Below, piece by piece: positions 18,201 through 26,497 of a stretch of 64,000 bases of DNA (the stretch's first letter is position 1; every line of letters begins with the position of its first letter). The notes below the pieces were generated by a model, which made no database searches, was not told the DNA's origin, and saw only the letters and a list, made by a program, of their open reading frames with translations. Source of the stretch: CAWDDA01 sp963813345 (GTDB taxonomy: Bacteria > Acidobacteriota > Blastocatellia > RBC074); contig CAWEYR010000011.1 in the NCBI GenBank assembly GCA_963813345.1, positions 62,001 through 126,000 of the forward strand, given 5' to 3'. A program made the position numbers and the translations under genes.

Positions 18201-19634
18201 TTGAAGGTCTGTCCAACGTGCAAACAGCAGTATCCTGATACCGAAAAGTTCTGCAGGAAGGATGGCGCTCGTCTCATCGATGCAGTTCCTTCCGAAAAAC
18301 GCGTCGAGCTGTCCCTGCTCGCTTCGGACGGCAAAACAAAGAATCTCGTTCTTGAGAAAGGCACGATTTCGATCGGAGCTTCTCTCGATAATACTCTCGT
18401 CCTGAGTGACAGTTCCGTAAGTCGACATCACGCTCGTGTCGTTTCACGAGATGCTGAATGGTTCGTCGTCGACAATCGAAGTACAAATGGAGTCTATGTT
18501 AATGGCATACGGATCGGAGCCGAGGAGTTCCCACTTCGTTCCGGCGATGAGATTCTGATTGGACGAACCAAGGTCACATTCAAGATAGTGACGGAGGCAC
18601 CGGTTGCACCGGTTGCGCCCATAACCCCGCCAGTCAAACCTCCAGAGGCGCCAAGGCCGAAAGCCTGACCCGAAGATTGCGCCAAAGCCAGAATCACCCA
18701 GAGTGCTTGATGGCCGATACGAGCTTGGAGAGGTCATCTCGCAGGATGCACTCGGCACATCTGTATCGTGCCCACAGGCTGGCTCTCGGAGACACGGTTG
18801 GCGTCCGGGTTCTCAAGCCGTCGCTTGTCAATAACGAGATCGCTCTTGAACGCTTCAGACGTCAGGCCGCTGGTAGCAGCGCGAATTCATCATCCCAGCG
18901 CCGTTCAGATTTTTGATTTCGTCCAATCACCCGAGGGAAGTGTTTACATCGTCGAGGAGCTTCTCTTAGGCAAAACTCTTCGCGATGTAATTGACACGGA
19001 GCGAGGCCTGACACTCGCGCGAACCGTCAGTATCTTCAATCAGATTTGCGGAGCGGTTCACGCGGCGCACCTGAACGGAATGGTTCTCCGCGATCTGAGA
19101 CCAGGCAACATCCATCTCGAAACAACTCCCGACGGACAGGAAATTGCCAAGATAAGCGGTACCGGCCTCGCGAAAATTGACCACGCCGCGGGCATGACCA
19201 TGGCGGGCATAGCGAATGTCATAGGCGCGGGCCAGTACATGTCTCCCGAGCAATGGCAGGCCAAACAGCTCGATTCGAGAGCCGATGTCTACTCGCTCGG
19301 CGTGATCCTTTTCGAGATGCTTACGGGCGCAGTTCCCTTCAATGCCGAGACAAGGCAGGAGATCGCCGAGCTTCACTTGAAGGCACAGGTGCCGGAGCTT
19401 GCTGATCGAGGCCGGTCGGATCTCGATGAGAGCGTCAATGTGGTAGTCGCACGCGCACTGGAGAAAGATCCTAACCGTCGCCCGCCAACAGCGATCCATC
19501 TTGCAGCCGAGTTCGAAGCGGTCGCCGGAGTCAAAGGGGGATTTCTCGGCAACATCTTCCAGAAGGCGACAGGAATCCTTGCGGTCAAACCTGTAATCGT
19601 TGCTCGCATCGCCAGCTCCGGTTCCGGCCGGTGA
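18201..19634 (+). CDS. Zinc ribbon - FHA - Ser/Thr pseudokinase (several frameshifts)
   Basis: TTG start at 18201. Residues 1-25 are a CPTCKQQYPDTEKFC zinc ribbon, followed by an FHA domain (SVSRHHARVV, NRSTNGVYVNG) and a Pro-rich linker. Frame changes near 18655, 18745 and 18890 precede a Hanks-type kinase domain (RYELGEVISQ, VRVLKPSL, DVYSLGVILFEML, KDPNRRP). Key residues are altered: the Gly-loop is degenerate (ISQDALGT), HRD is LRD, DLKPxN is DLRPGN, and the Mg-binding DFG reads GTG (AKISGTGLAKI). The VxxLK lysine and SPE motif remain. It is probably a pseudokinase scaffold. The frame at its end passes into MFS 2 without a clear new start. Confidence 0.75.
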
Positions 19635-19639
19635 GCTGG

Positions 19640-21118
19640 TCGTCCCTCCGGTGCTGGCAGAGGCGAAGGACAGAGGGCGCAGCGCATTCAATGCGGTTGT
19701 CGTCGCGCTCATGGCTGAGGCCTTTCTTCTCGAGAGTCGCCGGCGGGCTCCTCAAGATGGCGGTACCATTATACACACTTCTCGTCTTTGGCCTCAGCAT
19801 ATCACGACCATCCTGTCGCTCGTACTGGTTCAGAACATCGTGACCCTTGCTGTTGCGGCCGTTCTTCGGATCGATGGCGGATCGATACGGCAAGAAAAAA
19901 GTATTTCTGATCTCGCTGGTAGTTCGAACAATAGTCGGATTGATCTATCTCGTCAGAGTCTTCCGATATTCTTCTTTGCGAGTGTGGTGCGAGGAATTGC
20001 GGATTCGGCTAAGGGGCCATCAGCGTCCGCAATGATTGCTGATCATACGGATGAACGGCACCTGGCTCGAGCGTATTCCTGGTACACGACTACGAAATCG
20101 ACCTCAGGCAGCATCGGCGAAACACTGGCTGTATGGCTTGATTCCGTCTCTCCTGGCGATCTTTATCGCCAGTCAGATGGTAACGGCCGAGTCGCAGTGA
20201 TTCCCACATGAAACGCGGCCAGGCGCGACACAAGAGCAGATCATCAGAGATGTAAGCGAGCTTGGAAGCATTCAGCCCATTCGCGTCGAAGAGCGCTCGA
20301 TGCGGCTCTATGATGTGCCACTCGAAGACCTGCCCAAAATTGTCGATAAATCGGCGCTCAAGCGTACTCTGGCAATCATCTTCATTCTCTCGTCGATTCT
20401 CTCAGCGCTGTCCGTCATTCTGATCGCAGTCTTCATCAAGGAGAAGAAGAAGGACAAGTCGAAGAAAAAGGCAAAGGAAGCCTGAGCGACAAGTCGAAGA
20501 GTTCGTGACAGGCAGGAGAACGAGGTGTTCGCGCGCCGAACGTATGGGCATTTGCACTCATGGGAACGCTGGTCACTGCGCCTGCCTACATGATTTCCGG
20601 CGAGTTTTTTGTGATTCTGGCCGTAAAGCTTGGAGTAACAGCCAAAGCCCTGGCCATGCATCAAGATCGTCTCTGAGATGTTTGTTCCATTGTTCTTCGG
20701 CCCGTTCTTTGGCTGGGTCGCTGACCGTATCGGTGCTGGCAAGGTCATCGCCTTCAGATCAATCTCGAATATCGTGACCTCGGTGATTTTCTGGGTAGCC
20801 GCCAGCTTGTCGGGAAGTACATGGTTTGGCTTTTCTGCTTGGTTCGGCGAGGGGCCTCGATGAAATCGGCAAGGCAGCGTTCAAGCCTACATGGGGCGCT
20901 AGTTTCCGCAAAAGTTTCGAGCTACAACCTTGCTAACGCGAGGACGCACGATGGGGATTTTGGAAGGCGGCGTCGATGCATCAGACCTGATCTTCCCTCA
21001 GATCGCAGGACTCATTTACCAGAAGGTTGGACTGCCAATACTGATGATAGTCCGCGCCGCACTCGCAGTCGTCGCCGAAATCTACACTTTCTTTCTGATC
21101 CGGAAGAACAAAGTATAG
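19640..21118 (+). pseudogene. MFS transporter 2, paralogue of MFS 1, heavily frameshifted
   Basis: Segments in three frames line up as one permease: FLSRVAGGLLKMAVPLY near 19730, LSLVLVQNIVTLA near 19815, LLRPFFGSMADRYGKKK (motif A) at 19850, SVVRGIADSAKGPSASAMIADHT near 19985, GLIPSLLAIFIASQM near 20135, a cytoplasmic middle part (VSELGSIQPIRVEERS, then a helix and a Lys-rich KEKKKDKSKKK tail) at 20250-20480, LVTAPAYMISGEFF near 20570, FGPFFGWVADRIGAGK near 20700 and DEIGKAAFKPTWGAL near 20860, ending FFLIRKNKV at 21118. About ten frame changes in 1.45 kb greatly exceed the local rate, so genuine decay or a poor-quality patch are both possible. Confidence 0.65.
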
Positions 21119-21122
21119 GCAC

Positions 21123-21197
21123 GTTGTACCGGCTTTAGCCGGAATCGTCACATTCGAGTAGTTCGACTGGAACGATTCCGGCTAAAGCCGGTACAAC
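21123..21197. repeat. GTTGTACCGGCTTTAGCCGG hairpin, copy 1
   Basis: Perfect 26-base inverted repeat (21123-21148 and 21172-21197) between the convergent MFS 2 and the 489-residue-type protein gene. The same element, one base longer in the stem core, is at 54462-54538 after xthA. Both follow a stop codon within 10 bases, so a terminator role fits. Confidence 0.85.
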
Positions 21198-21202
21198 ATA
21201 CC

Positions 21203-22723
21203 TTATGCTTGAAGCGCGGCACGCGTCCTCTTGACCAGTTCATTGTCGGGACCGCCTGAACCGCGCAGATTGAATGCGCTGGCTGCAAGGTAGCGGTCGC
21301 GCCACATCGGTGAGACCTGAAAATAATCTTCCAGAACAGCCGAGCTGAACTTGTAATCGTGCGAGTTCGTCCCTTTGAGGAATATCAACCGGCGCGCCGC
21401 ATCCATTAGTCCACTGGACGATTTGTCGGACTGAGGGTTCTGTTTCAGATAAGCAGCCATCTTTCGCGCTGCAGTCATCCGATCATTGCTGACTTCCGCG
21501 AAAATTTCTTCAATGGCAAGTTTGCCGGTGGATTTGAGCGGTACTGGCTCGAACTCATCAATCCTGACTGATTTGTCACCCGCCCGATCTTCGCGGAACA
21601 ACGTCAGAAAAGCCGCTGTCTGCAGCAGCAAAAGCTTCCGCGTCTCATCGCTCGCACTCGTCTGCCACGCAAAGCGGAGTGCATTGGTCGAAGTGACTGC
21701 GTGCAGGGCGACGAGGCCTGGCTGTCGCATCAGCAACTCTCCGGCACCAAGAAAGAAAGCGTCCCAAATGGATTGTGGATCGATGCCGCCGTTCAGTTGT
21801 GAAACTACTTTGCCGCACACCTCGTCACTCGAGCCATCACGCAGGGAGGCCAACAATGCGGTCGTAGCTTCGCTGCTCGGCTTGCCCTGCCTCCAGTCCT
21901 TACGAATCTTCGTTGCGAGCTCCTGGTTACGCCGCCAGGGACGATCCGCTGGAGCGTCGCGTTTCGCAGGATTCCCGCCGTCGTGATAGAGCAATGCATA
22001 CGCCAGCGATCGCAGAACCGGCTCTGCATGCTGCCACCCTATGTGTTCGAGTGTGCGCCACGCATTGGCAACATAAATGGCCTTGTGCCCAATGTCCCGG
22101 AAATCGCGGGCGCCGTATGGACAGAGAATCTCGAATATCTCTTGAGGGCTTGCACTGCGCGCCAATCCTGCAGCCGCTGCATCCGCGCCTGCTTCATCCC
22201 AACTGTTCATGCACTCAACAAATGCCTGCCGGGCTTTCCCGGGCGGCGGTACGGCAGACTCGAGTGCCGGTGCCATAGTCCAGTCGCCTTCGCGAACGTC
22301 CCGAGCCTGGGACTCTTTGAAATGGTCCAGGGCCCAGAAGATCGGAAGCCAACGGTCAGTATCAGGTGAAGCGAGACTGGCAAGGTGTGCGGAATTGACT
22401 ACGAGCACCGCATGGAACTTAAAACCGACAGGCCGCGGCTGAATGTTTCGTACTCCGGCCAATAGAAGCGCAGCCAGCAAATCCCGGTACTTCAATCCCT
22501 GTTTGATTCGCTGAGCTACAACCTCGAGCAATCGTTCCCGCGGAGTGTCCTCGAGCAGTCTAACGAGTGGTTCGATTTCGGGCTGGAATCGGACTGACTG
22601 CGGGTTTAGCCGTGCTTCAGTGAGCGAGACCGTAGGCAGATGCGAAAGGAACGCCAAGTCGCCCAGTCCCAACCAGGCGCCGGTTCCTGCACTGGTCCTC
22701 AGGAAATGTCTTCTGGAATTCAG
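21203..22723 (-). CDS. Tat-type exported protein of unknown function
   Basis: About 506 residues if started at the CTG at 22723, which gives a twin-arginine-like leader (NSRRHFLRTSAGTGAW). The nearest standard-type start is the TTG at 22672, which would lose that leader, and no ATG exists in the open frame, so either CTG is used or the ATG is altered. The body is helical and highly conserved in style (ALLLAGVRNIQPRPVG, FKFHAVLVVNSAHLASL, RWLPIFWALDHFKESQ, YVANAWRTLEHIGW, ALLYHDGG), with His/Asp pairs that could hold a metal. I recognise no named family. The function is unknown. Confidence 0.7.
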   Translation of the reverse strand: MNSRRHFLRTSAGTGAWLGLGDLAFLSHLPTVSLTEARLNPQSVRFQPEIEPLVRLLEDTPRERLLEVVAQRIKQGLKYRDLLAALLLAGVRNIQPRPVGFKFHAVLVVNSAHLASLASPDTDRWLPIFWALDHFKESQARDVREGDWTMAPALESAVPPPGKARQAFVECMNSWDEAGADAAAAGLARSASPQEIFEILCPYGARDFRDIGHKAIYVANAWRTLEHIGWQHAEPVLRSLAYALLYHDGGNPAKRDAPADRPWRRNQELATKIRKDWRQGKPSSEATTALLASLRDGSSDEVCGKVVSQLNGGIDPQSIWDAFFLGAGELLMRQPGLVALHAVTSTNALRFAWQTSASDETRKLLLLQTAAFLTLFREDRAGDKSVRIDEFEPVPLKSTGKLAIEEIFAEVSNDRMTAARKMAAYLKQNPQSDKSSSGLMDAARRLIFLKGTNSHDYKFSSAVLEDYFQVSPMWRDRYLAASAFNLRGSGGPDNELVKRTRAALQA

Positions 22724-22763
22724 GAGGTGAATTGACTCCGTCCTTGGTCAGGCCAGTGGTTTG

Positions 22764-22812
22764 GAGTTCAAGCTTCAGCTTGCTGCCACTGTGCGAAGCT
22801 CAAGCTTGACTC
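22764..22812. repeat. GAGTTCAAGCTTCAGCTTG imperfect hairpin
   Basis: Arms at 22764-22782 and 22795-22812, a variant of the AAGCTTTAGCTT family, in the gap between two minus-strand genes. Confidence 0.6.
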
Positions 22813-22825
22813 ACTGCTCATCACC

Positions 22826-23456
22826 TCACCCGTTGATATGTTCCGGGTGTGTGCATCCCTTGAATTCTTTGAGGTAGGTGTTGCCCTTGTACTGAAGCTC
22901 GTCGTGGATGCCGATCTTTGATGTGTAGTATCCGTCAATCGTCATATTCTTGATCGCACGAAAGAATCGTTCTTCGGTTGTCTTCGGGCTTCTTTCGTTC
23001 TGGCTGATCTCGGTCAGCATCTGCGTCTGCTGTTCCTTTGTAGCCTTGTTGAAATCGGACTGGAACTTTGTCTTCGACATCTGATCAAGCGCAACAAGAC
23101 CGTCGGTCCACAGCTTCTTGGTTTCTGCGGGCGACTCGCTAACCATCAAATCGATAAATGCAGGAACTTCGGCCGCAATTGCGCCCTTCGAATGATCGTC
23201 AGTAGGAATTATCAATTCTGACACGGTAGCAATAAGCGCCATTTGAGGAGCATTGAAGAACTTCGGCGCCGTCGCCTTTGGTGCGGTCTTCGCGGCCGGT
23301 TTGGGTGTCTGACCATGACCCTCGATGCGCATGGCCCTGCTGGCCGAGAACGTTCGTATTGAGGACCGGCAGGCTGCCTGCAGCACCGACGCCAACAGCA
23401 ATTCCTTTAAGTGCATCGCGACGGGTCACACTATCGTCGGTCTTCTTCTTTGACAT
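22826..23456 (-). CDS. Gluconate 2-dehydrogenase subunit 3-like, Tat-exported (frameshift)
   Basis: The start ATG at 23456 gives a Tat leader (TRRDALKGIAVGVGAAGSLP). A frame change near 23320 joins it to the mature part, which has the family's LIATVSELIIPTDDHSKGA, FIDLMV and KNMTIDGYYTS-IGIHDEL segments. The small subunit partners a GMC-type flavoprotein in membrane-linked sugar or polyol dehydrogenases. The flavoprotein gene at 23918 on the opposite strand, some 460 bases away, is the obvious partner. Confidence 0.8.
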
Positions 23457-23528
23457 ACGCTCCTCCGAATCTGATCGATTTGACAAGCTCCCGATGCAAA
23501 TGAGCATATTTCGCGCAGTTACACCGTG

Positions 23529-23784
23529 TCAATCCTCAACCGGAAACAGACGGCGAAACAATCGCCGGCGGTCTGGTTGAGAAGGCGGACATCGAACGGT
23601 GGAAAAGCATTGCTTCGCAACGCGTTCCAGATCCGTGAACCATTCCCGCTGGACGCGCAGGTAGCCGTCCGCGGTCCTTAGTCAACAACCTTTCTGGAAA
23701 CTGATAGTTCCACTCAACGTCAAACGCATTGCGCCAAAACTCGTTGCGGGAGATAACTTCGATCCTGATCTCTTCCTGCGCCAT
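23529..23784 (-). CDS. Small hypothetical protein (probable frameshift)
   Basis: About 85 residues beginning MAQEEIRIEVISRNEFWRNA at 23784. A frame change near 23675 would give a more natural continuation (GYLRVQREWFTDLERVAKQCF, ending RRLFPVED at 23529) than the uninterrupted frame. It lies between the dehydrogenase subunit and the divergent GMC oxidoreductase. No known domain. Confidence 0.4.
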
Positions 23785-23917
23785 GACTCGATGCCTGCTC
23801 GACCGATAATACGACCGCAAAAGCCCACGGTGCAACGGCAGGGCTTTTGCTGATGTCGCTGCCTGTGCTAGGTTTCGCGGTGACTTCCGCGCGCGCGACT
23901 TCTTCATCAGGAGAGTT

Positions 23918-25622
23918 ATGCAGAACCAGAAGATATACGACACGATTATTATCGGATCAGGGGCTTCCGGCGGGATGGCTGCCAAGGAACTTACCGGACG
24001 CGGCCTTGAAGTTCTCGTGCTCGAGGCAGGACCACCGGTCAACCCCGCGCGAGATTTCGCGAATCACCGGTGGCCATATGAAGACATGTATCGTGGAATG
24101 GGGCCGCCAGGCTGGAAACAGCAGGGACAGTGGATGCAGGACACGGCCGGCGCTTTCAGCCGCCATTTCTACGTAAACGATACCGAGCATCCTTTTACAA
24201 CCGATCCCGGCAAGCCGTTCACATGGGTTCGCGCGCGCATCGTCGGCGGAAAGACACTGCACTGGGGAAGACTTTCGTGGAGGTTTTCAGATCTGGACTT
24301 CAAGGCCGCGAGTTTCGATGGATTCGATGTCGACTGGCCGATTGACTTCAAGGAAATCGAACCCTACTACGACCTCGCCGAAGAATTCATCGGCGTAAGT
24401 GGAAACAACGACAATCTCTGGTATCAGCCGAACGGCAAGTTTCTGCCTCCGATGAAGCTCACCTGCGGAGAGCAACTTCTAAGGCGTGGCTCTGAAAAAC
24501 TCGGGTGGCCCGGGATTACATCACGAGTTGCGATGCTCACAGAGGCACGCGATCACCACCGCAAGTATGGCCGCGCTCCGTGTCACTATTGCGGACACTG
24601 CGGACATGGTTGCGATGTCGGAGCCATGTTCAACTCAGTCGCCTCGACTCTTCCCGTAGCTCAAGCGACTGGAAGGATGACACTGCGGCCCAATTCTGTA
24701 GTGCGCCACATCATCGTTGACAAGAACACCGCAAAGGCGAAAGGAGTCGCTTATGTCGATCGCGTAACCCGTAACGAATACGAAGCGTTTGGAAAGACGA
24801 TCATTGTCGCCGCATCGACGCTTGAATCGACTCGCCTGCTCTTGAATTCGAAGTCACAACAGCATCCGGCCGGCATTGGAAACTCGTCAGGGATGCTCGG
24901 TCATTACCTGGTCGATCATTTTGGCGGGATCGGTGGAATGGGATTCTTCCCCACGCTCGCCAATCGCGAGTCGGTGAATGAGGATGGAAAAGCAGCCGGG
25001 CTTTTTATTCCGCGGTTTCGCAACCTCGAGAAGAATAAACAGAGTCAGAAGTTTCATGCGTGGATACGGGTTCGAATGCAGCGCCGGTCAGAGAATGTTT
25101 CCTTCAGCTGCACGTATGGTCCCCGGATTCGGTGAGAGCTACAAGACTCAGGTCCGAAAACAGTACCTCACGCCTGTTTTTATGACCGTCAGAGCGGCGA
25201 TGCTTTCACGATTCGAGAACTTCGTCGAGATCGATCCCGGAGGAGTCGTCGATGCGTGGGGAGTGCCTGTTTTGAAAGTTCACATCCGGCATTCTGAGAA
25301 TGAACGCGAGATGGCAAAAGATGCCGCCCAGACGTGCGCGGAGATACTTAGCGCCGCAAAAGCTGAAAATACAACCGTAGGCGGGCAGCTGACCGTACCG
25401 GGACGAATCATTCACGAGCTGGGAACTGCACGCATGGGGAGCGATCCGAAGAAGTCTGTGCTCAATAAGTACAATCAGGTGTGGGACTGTACTAACGTCT
25501 TCGTTACAGATGGAGCCGCATTTGTCGGCTCCGCAAATCAGAACCCGACGCTCACAATTCTGGCGCTTACGATACGAGCTTCAGAGTATCTTACAAATGA
25601 GCTAAAGCGGGGTGCGCTATGA
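23918..25622 (+). CDS. GMC-family FAD oxidoreductase (frameshift near 25055)
   Basis: ATG at 23918 behind AGGAGAG. The FAD-binding GSGASGG lies at about residues 13-19, with LEAGPP after it. RIVGGKTLHWGRLSWRFSDLDF, DWPIDFKEIEPYYDLAEE and the Cys-rich CHYCGHCGHGC loop mark the gluconate/sorbitol/fructose dehydrogenase branch. After the frame change the C-terminus has the active-site His in HELGTARMG and Asn in GSANQNPTLTILAL. There is no leader of its own; it is probably carried to the periplasm with the Tat-bearing small subunit encoded upstream in the opposite direction. The substrate is likely a sugar or polyol. Confidence 0.85.
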
Positions 25623-26194
25623 TCAACTCAAAGCTCTATTCGTTGCCGGTCCTGATGAGCGGAAACGCATTTGTCGGGAAACTTGAAACGAGTAGCGGGA
25701 CGTTTGAATGCCGATATAAGCCGGTGAACGCTGAAGTACGCGATGGTCGATTTGTGCTGACAGGATCGCTGACTCTGACAGGGCGCGACCGGAGATTTAG
25801 AAATGAATCGAATGTGCGCGCTACTCTATCTGCCCTTCAAGGGGCTACCAGCGGTCAGGTGTTGCCACCTGGTGAATACGCCACCCATATGACCGTCAGT
25901 CACGCTCAATCCGCGCTCCCCACAACCGAATTCACCGACACGAGAGGCTTCGCAGGAGTGATTTACCTGCAACTCTCACCGCTCGACAGTCGTCGGCTTG
26001 GTGTTGCACTCGATTTGAGCAAGGTACAGATGAACTGTCGTCTCGCGCCAACAAGCGATCTCGAACGCGAGCTACACTGGCTCTATTCTGCCGTCTCGAA
26101 TGCCTTGCTCGGAGAGAAGAAGGACGAGCCGTCTGCTAAAGAATATGCCCAGGCAATCACGAAGCGTTTTTCCACGCTGGGAGCGCCAGGCTGA
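25619..26194 (+). CDS. Conserved-looking hypothetical protein coupled to GMC oxidoreductase
   Basis: 191 residues starting in the ATGA overlap with the oxidoreductase stop (25619-25622). Beta-rich N-terminal two-thirds (KLETSSGTFECRYKPV, RFVLTGSLTLTGRDRRF) and an acidic/helical end. No signal peptide and no known family. The last codons (TLGAPG, then TGA) lie inside a GCGCCAGGCT palindrome, so the repeat supplies the stop codon and the native C-terminus may be altered. Confidence 0.55.
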   Translation: MINSKLYSLPVLMSGNAFVGKLETSSGTFECRYKPVNAEVRDGRFVLTGSLTLTGRDRRFRNESNVRATLSALQGATSGQVLPPGEYATHMTVSHAQSALPTTEFTDTRGFAGVIYLQLSPLDSRRLGVALDLSKVQMNCRLAPTSDLERELHWLYSAVSNALLGEKKDEPSAKEYAQAITKRFSTLGAPG

Positions 26195-26206
26195 AGCCTG
26201 GCGCAT
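26187..26206. repeat. GCGCCAGGCT palindrome
   Basis: GCGCCAGGCT and its complement, overlapping the end of the 25619 gene and providing its stop codon. First of three repeats filling the 303-base gap before the TonB receptor. Confidence 0.65.
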
Positions 26207-26237
26207 GGAGTTTGCCGATTTAGCAGGTGAATCGGCT

Positions 26238-26421
26238 GACGCCGGAGGCGTCAAATATCGTAGCCAGGGGTTGAGTCTTCGAAACCCCTGGTTACATGTG
26301 AGAGTGAGTGCATCCCGGAGGGATGCAGAAACGATCTGGTGCAACTGTCGACATTCTCGCATCCCTTCGGGATGCCGATTGTCAACGGATATCAGAGGTT
26401 TCAAGACTCCTCCGGCTAGTC
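26238..26421. repeat. Long hairpin element, CCAGGGGTT family, copy 2
   Basis: The left part (26238-26291) matches the copy at 5229 almost base for base, including GACGCCGGAGGCGTC and the 32-base arm. The GGGATGC inner pair is present. The right arm (about 26393-26419) is decayed, so the hairpin is imperfect. This gap holds no gene. Confidence 0.8.
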
Positions 26422-26455
26422 TGCAGCTCCGCGTAATGGCCAGAAGCGCGACGCG

Positions 26456-26475
26456 CCAGGCTGCAGCCTGGCGCT
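26456..26475. repeat. GCGCCAGGCT palindrome
   Basis: Another copy of the short palindrome, about 22 bases before the TonB receptor start. It could influence the receptor's leader RNA. Confidence 0.6.
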
Positions 26476-26497
26476 CCCAGGTGGTGGTACAACATAA

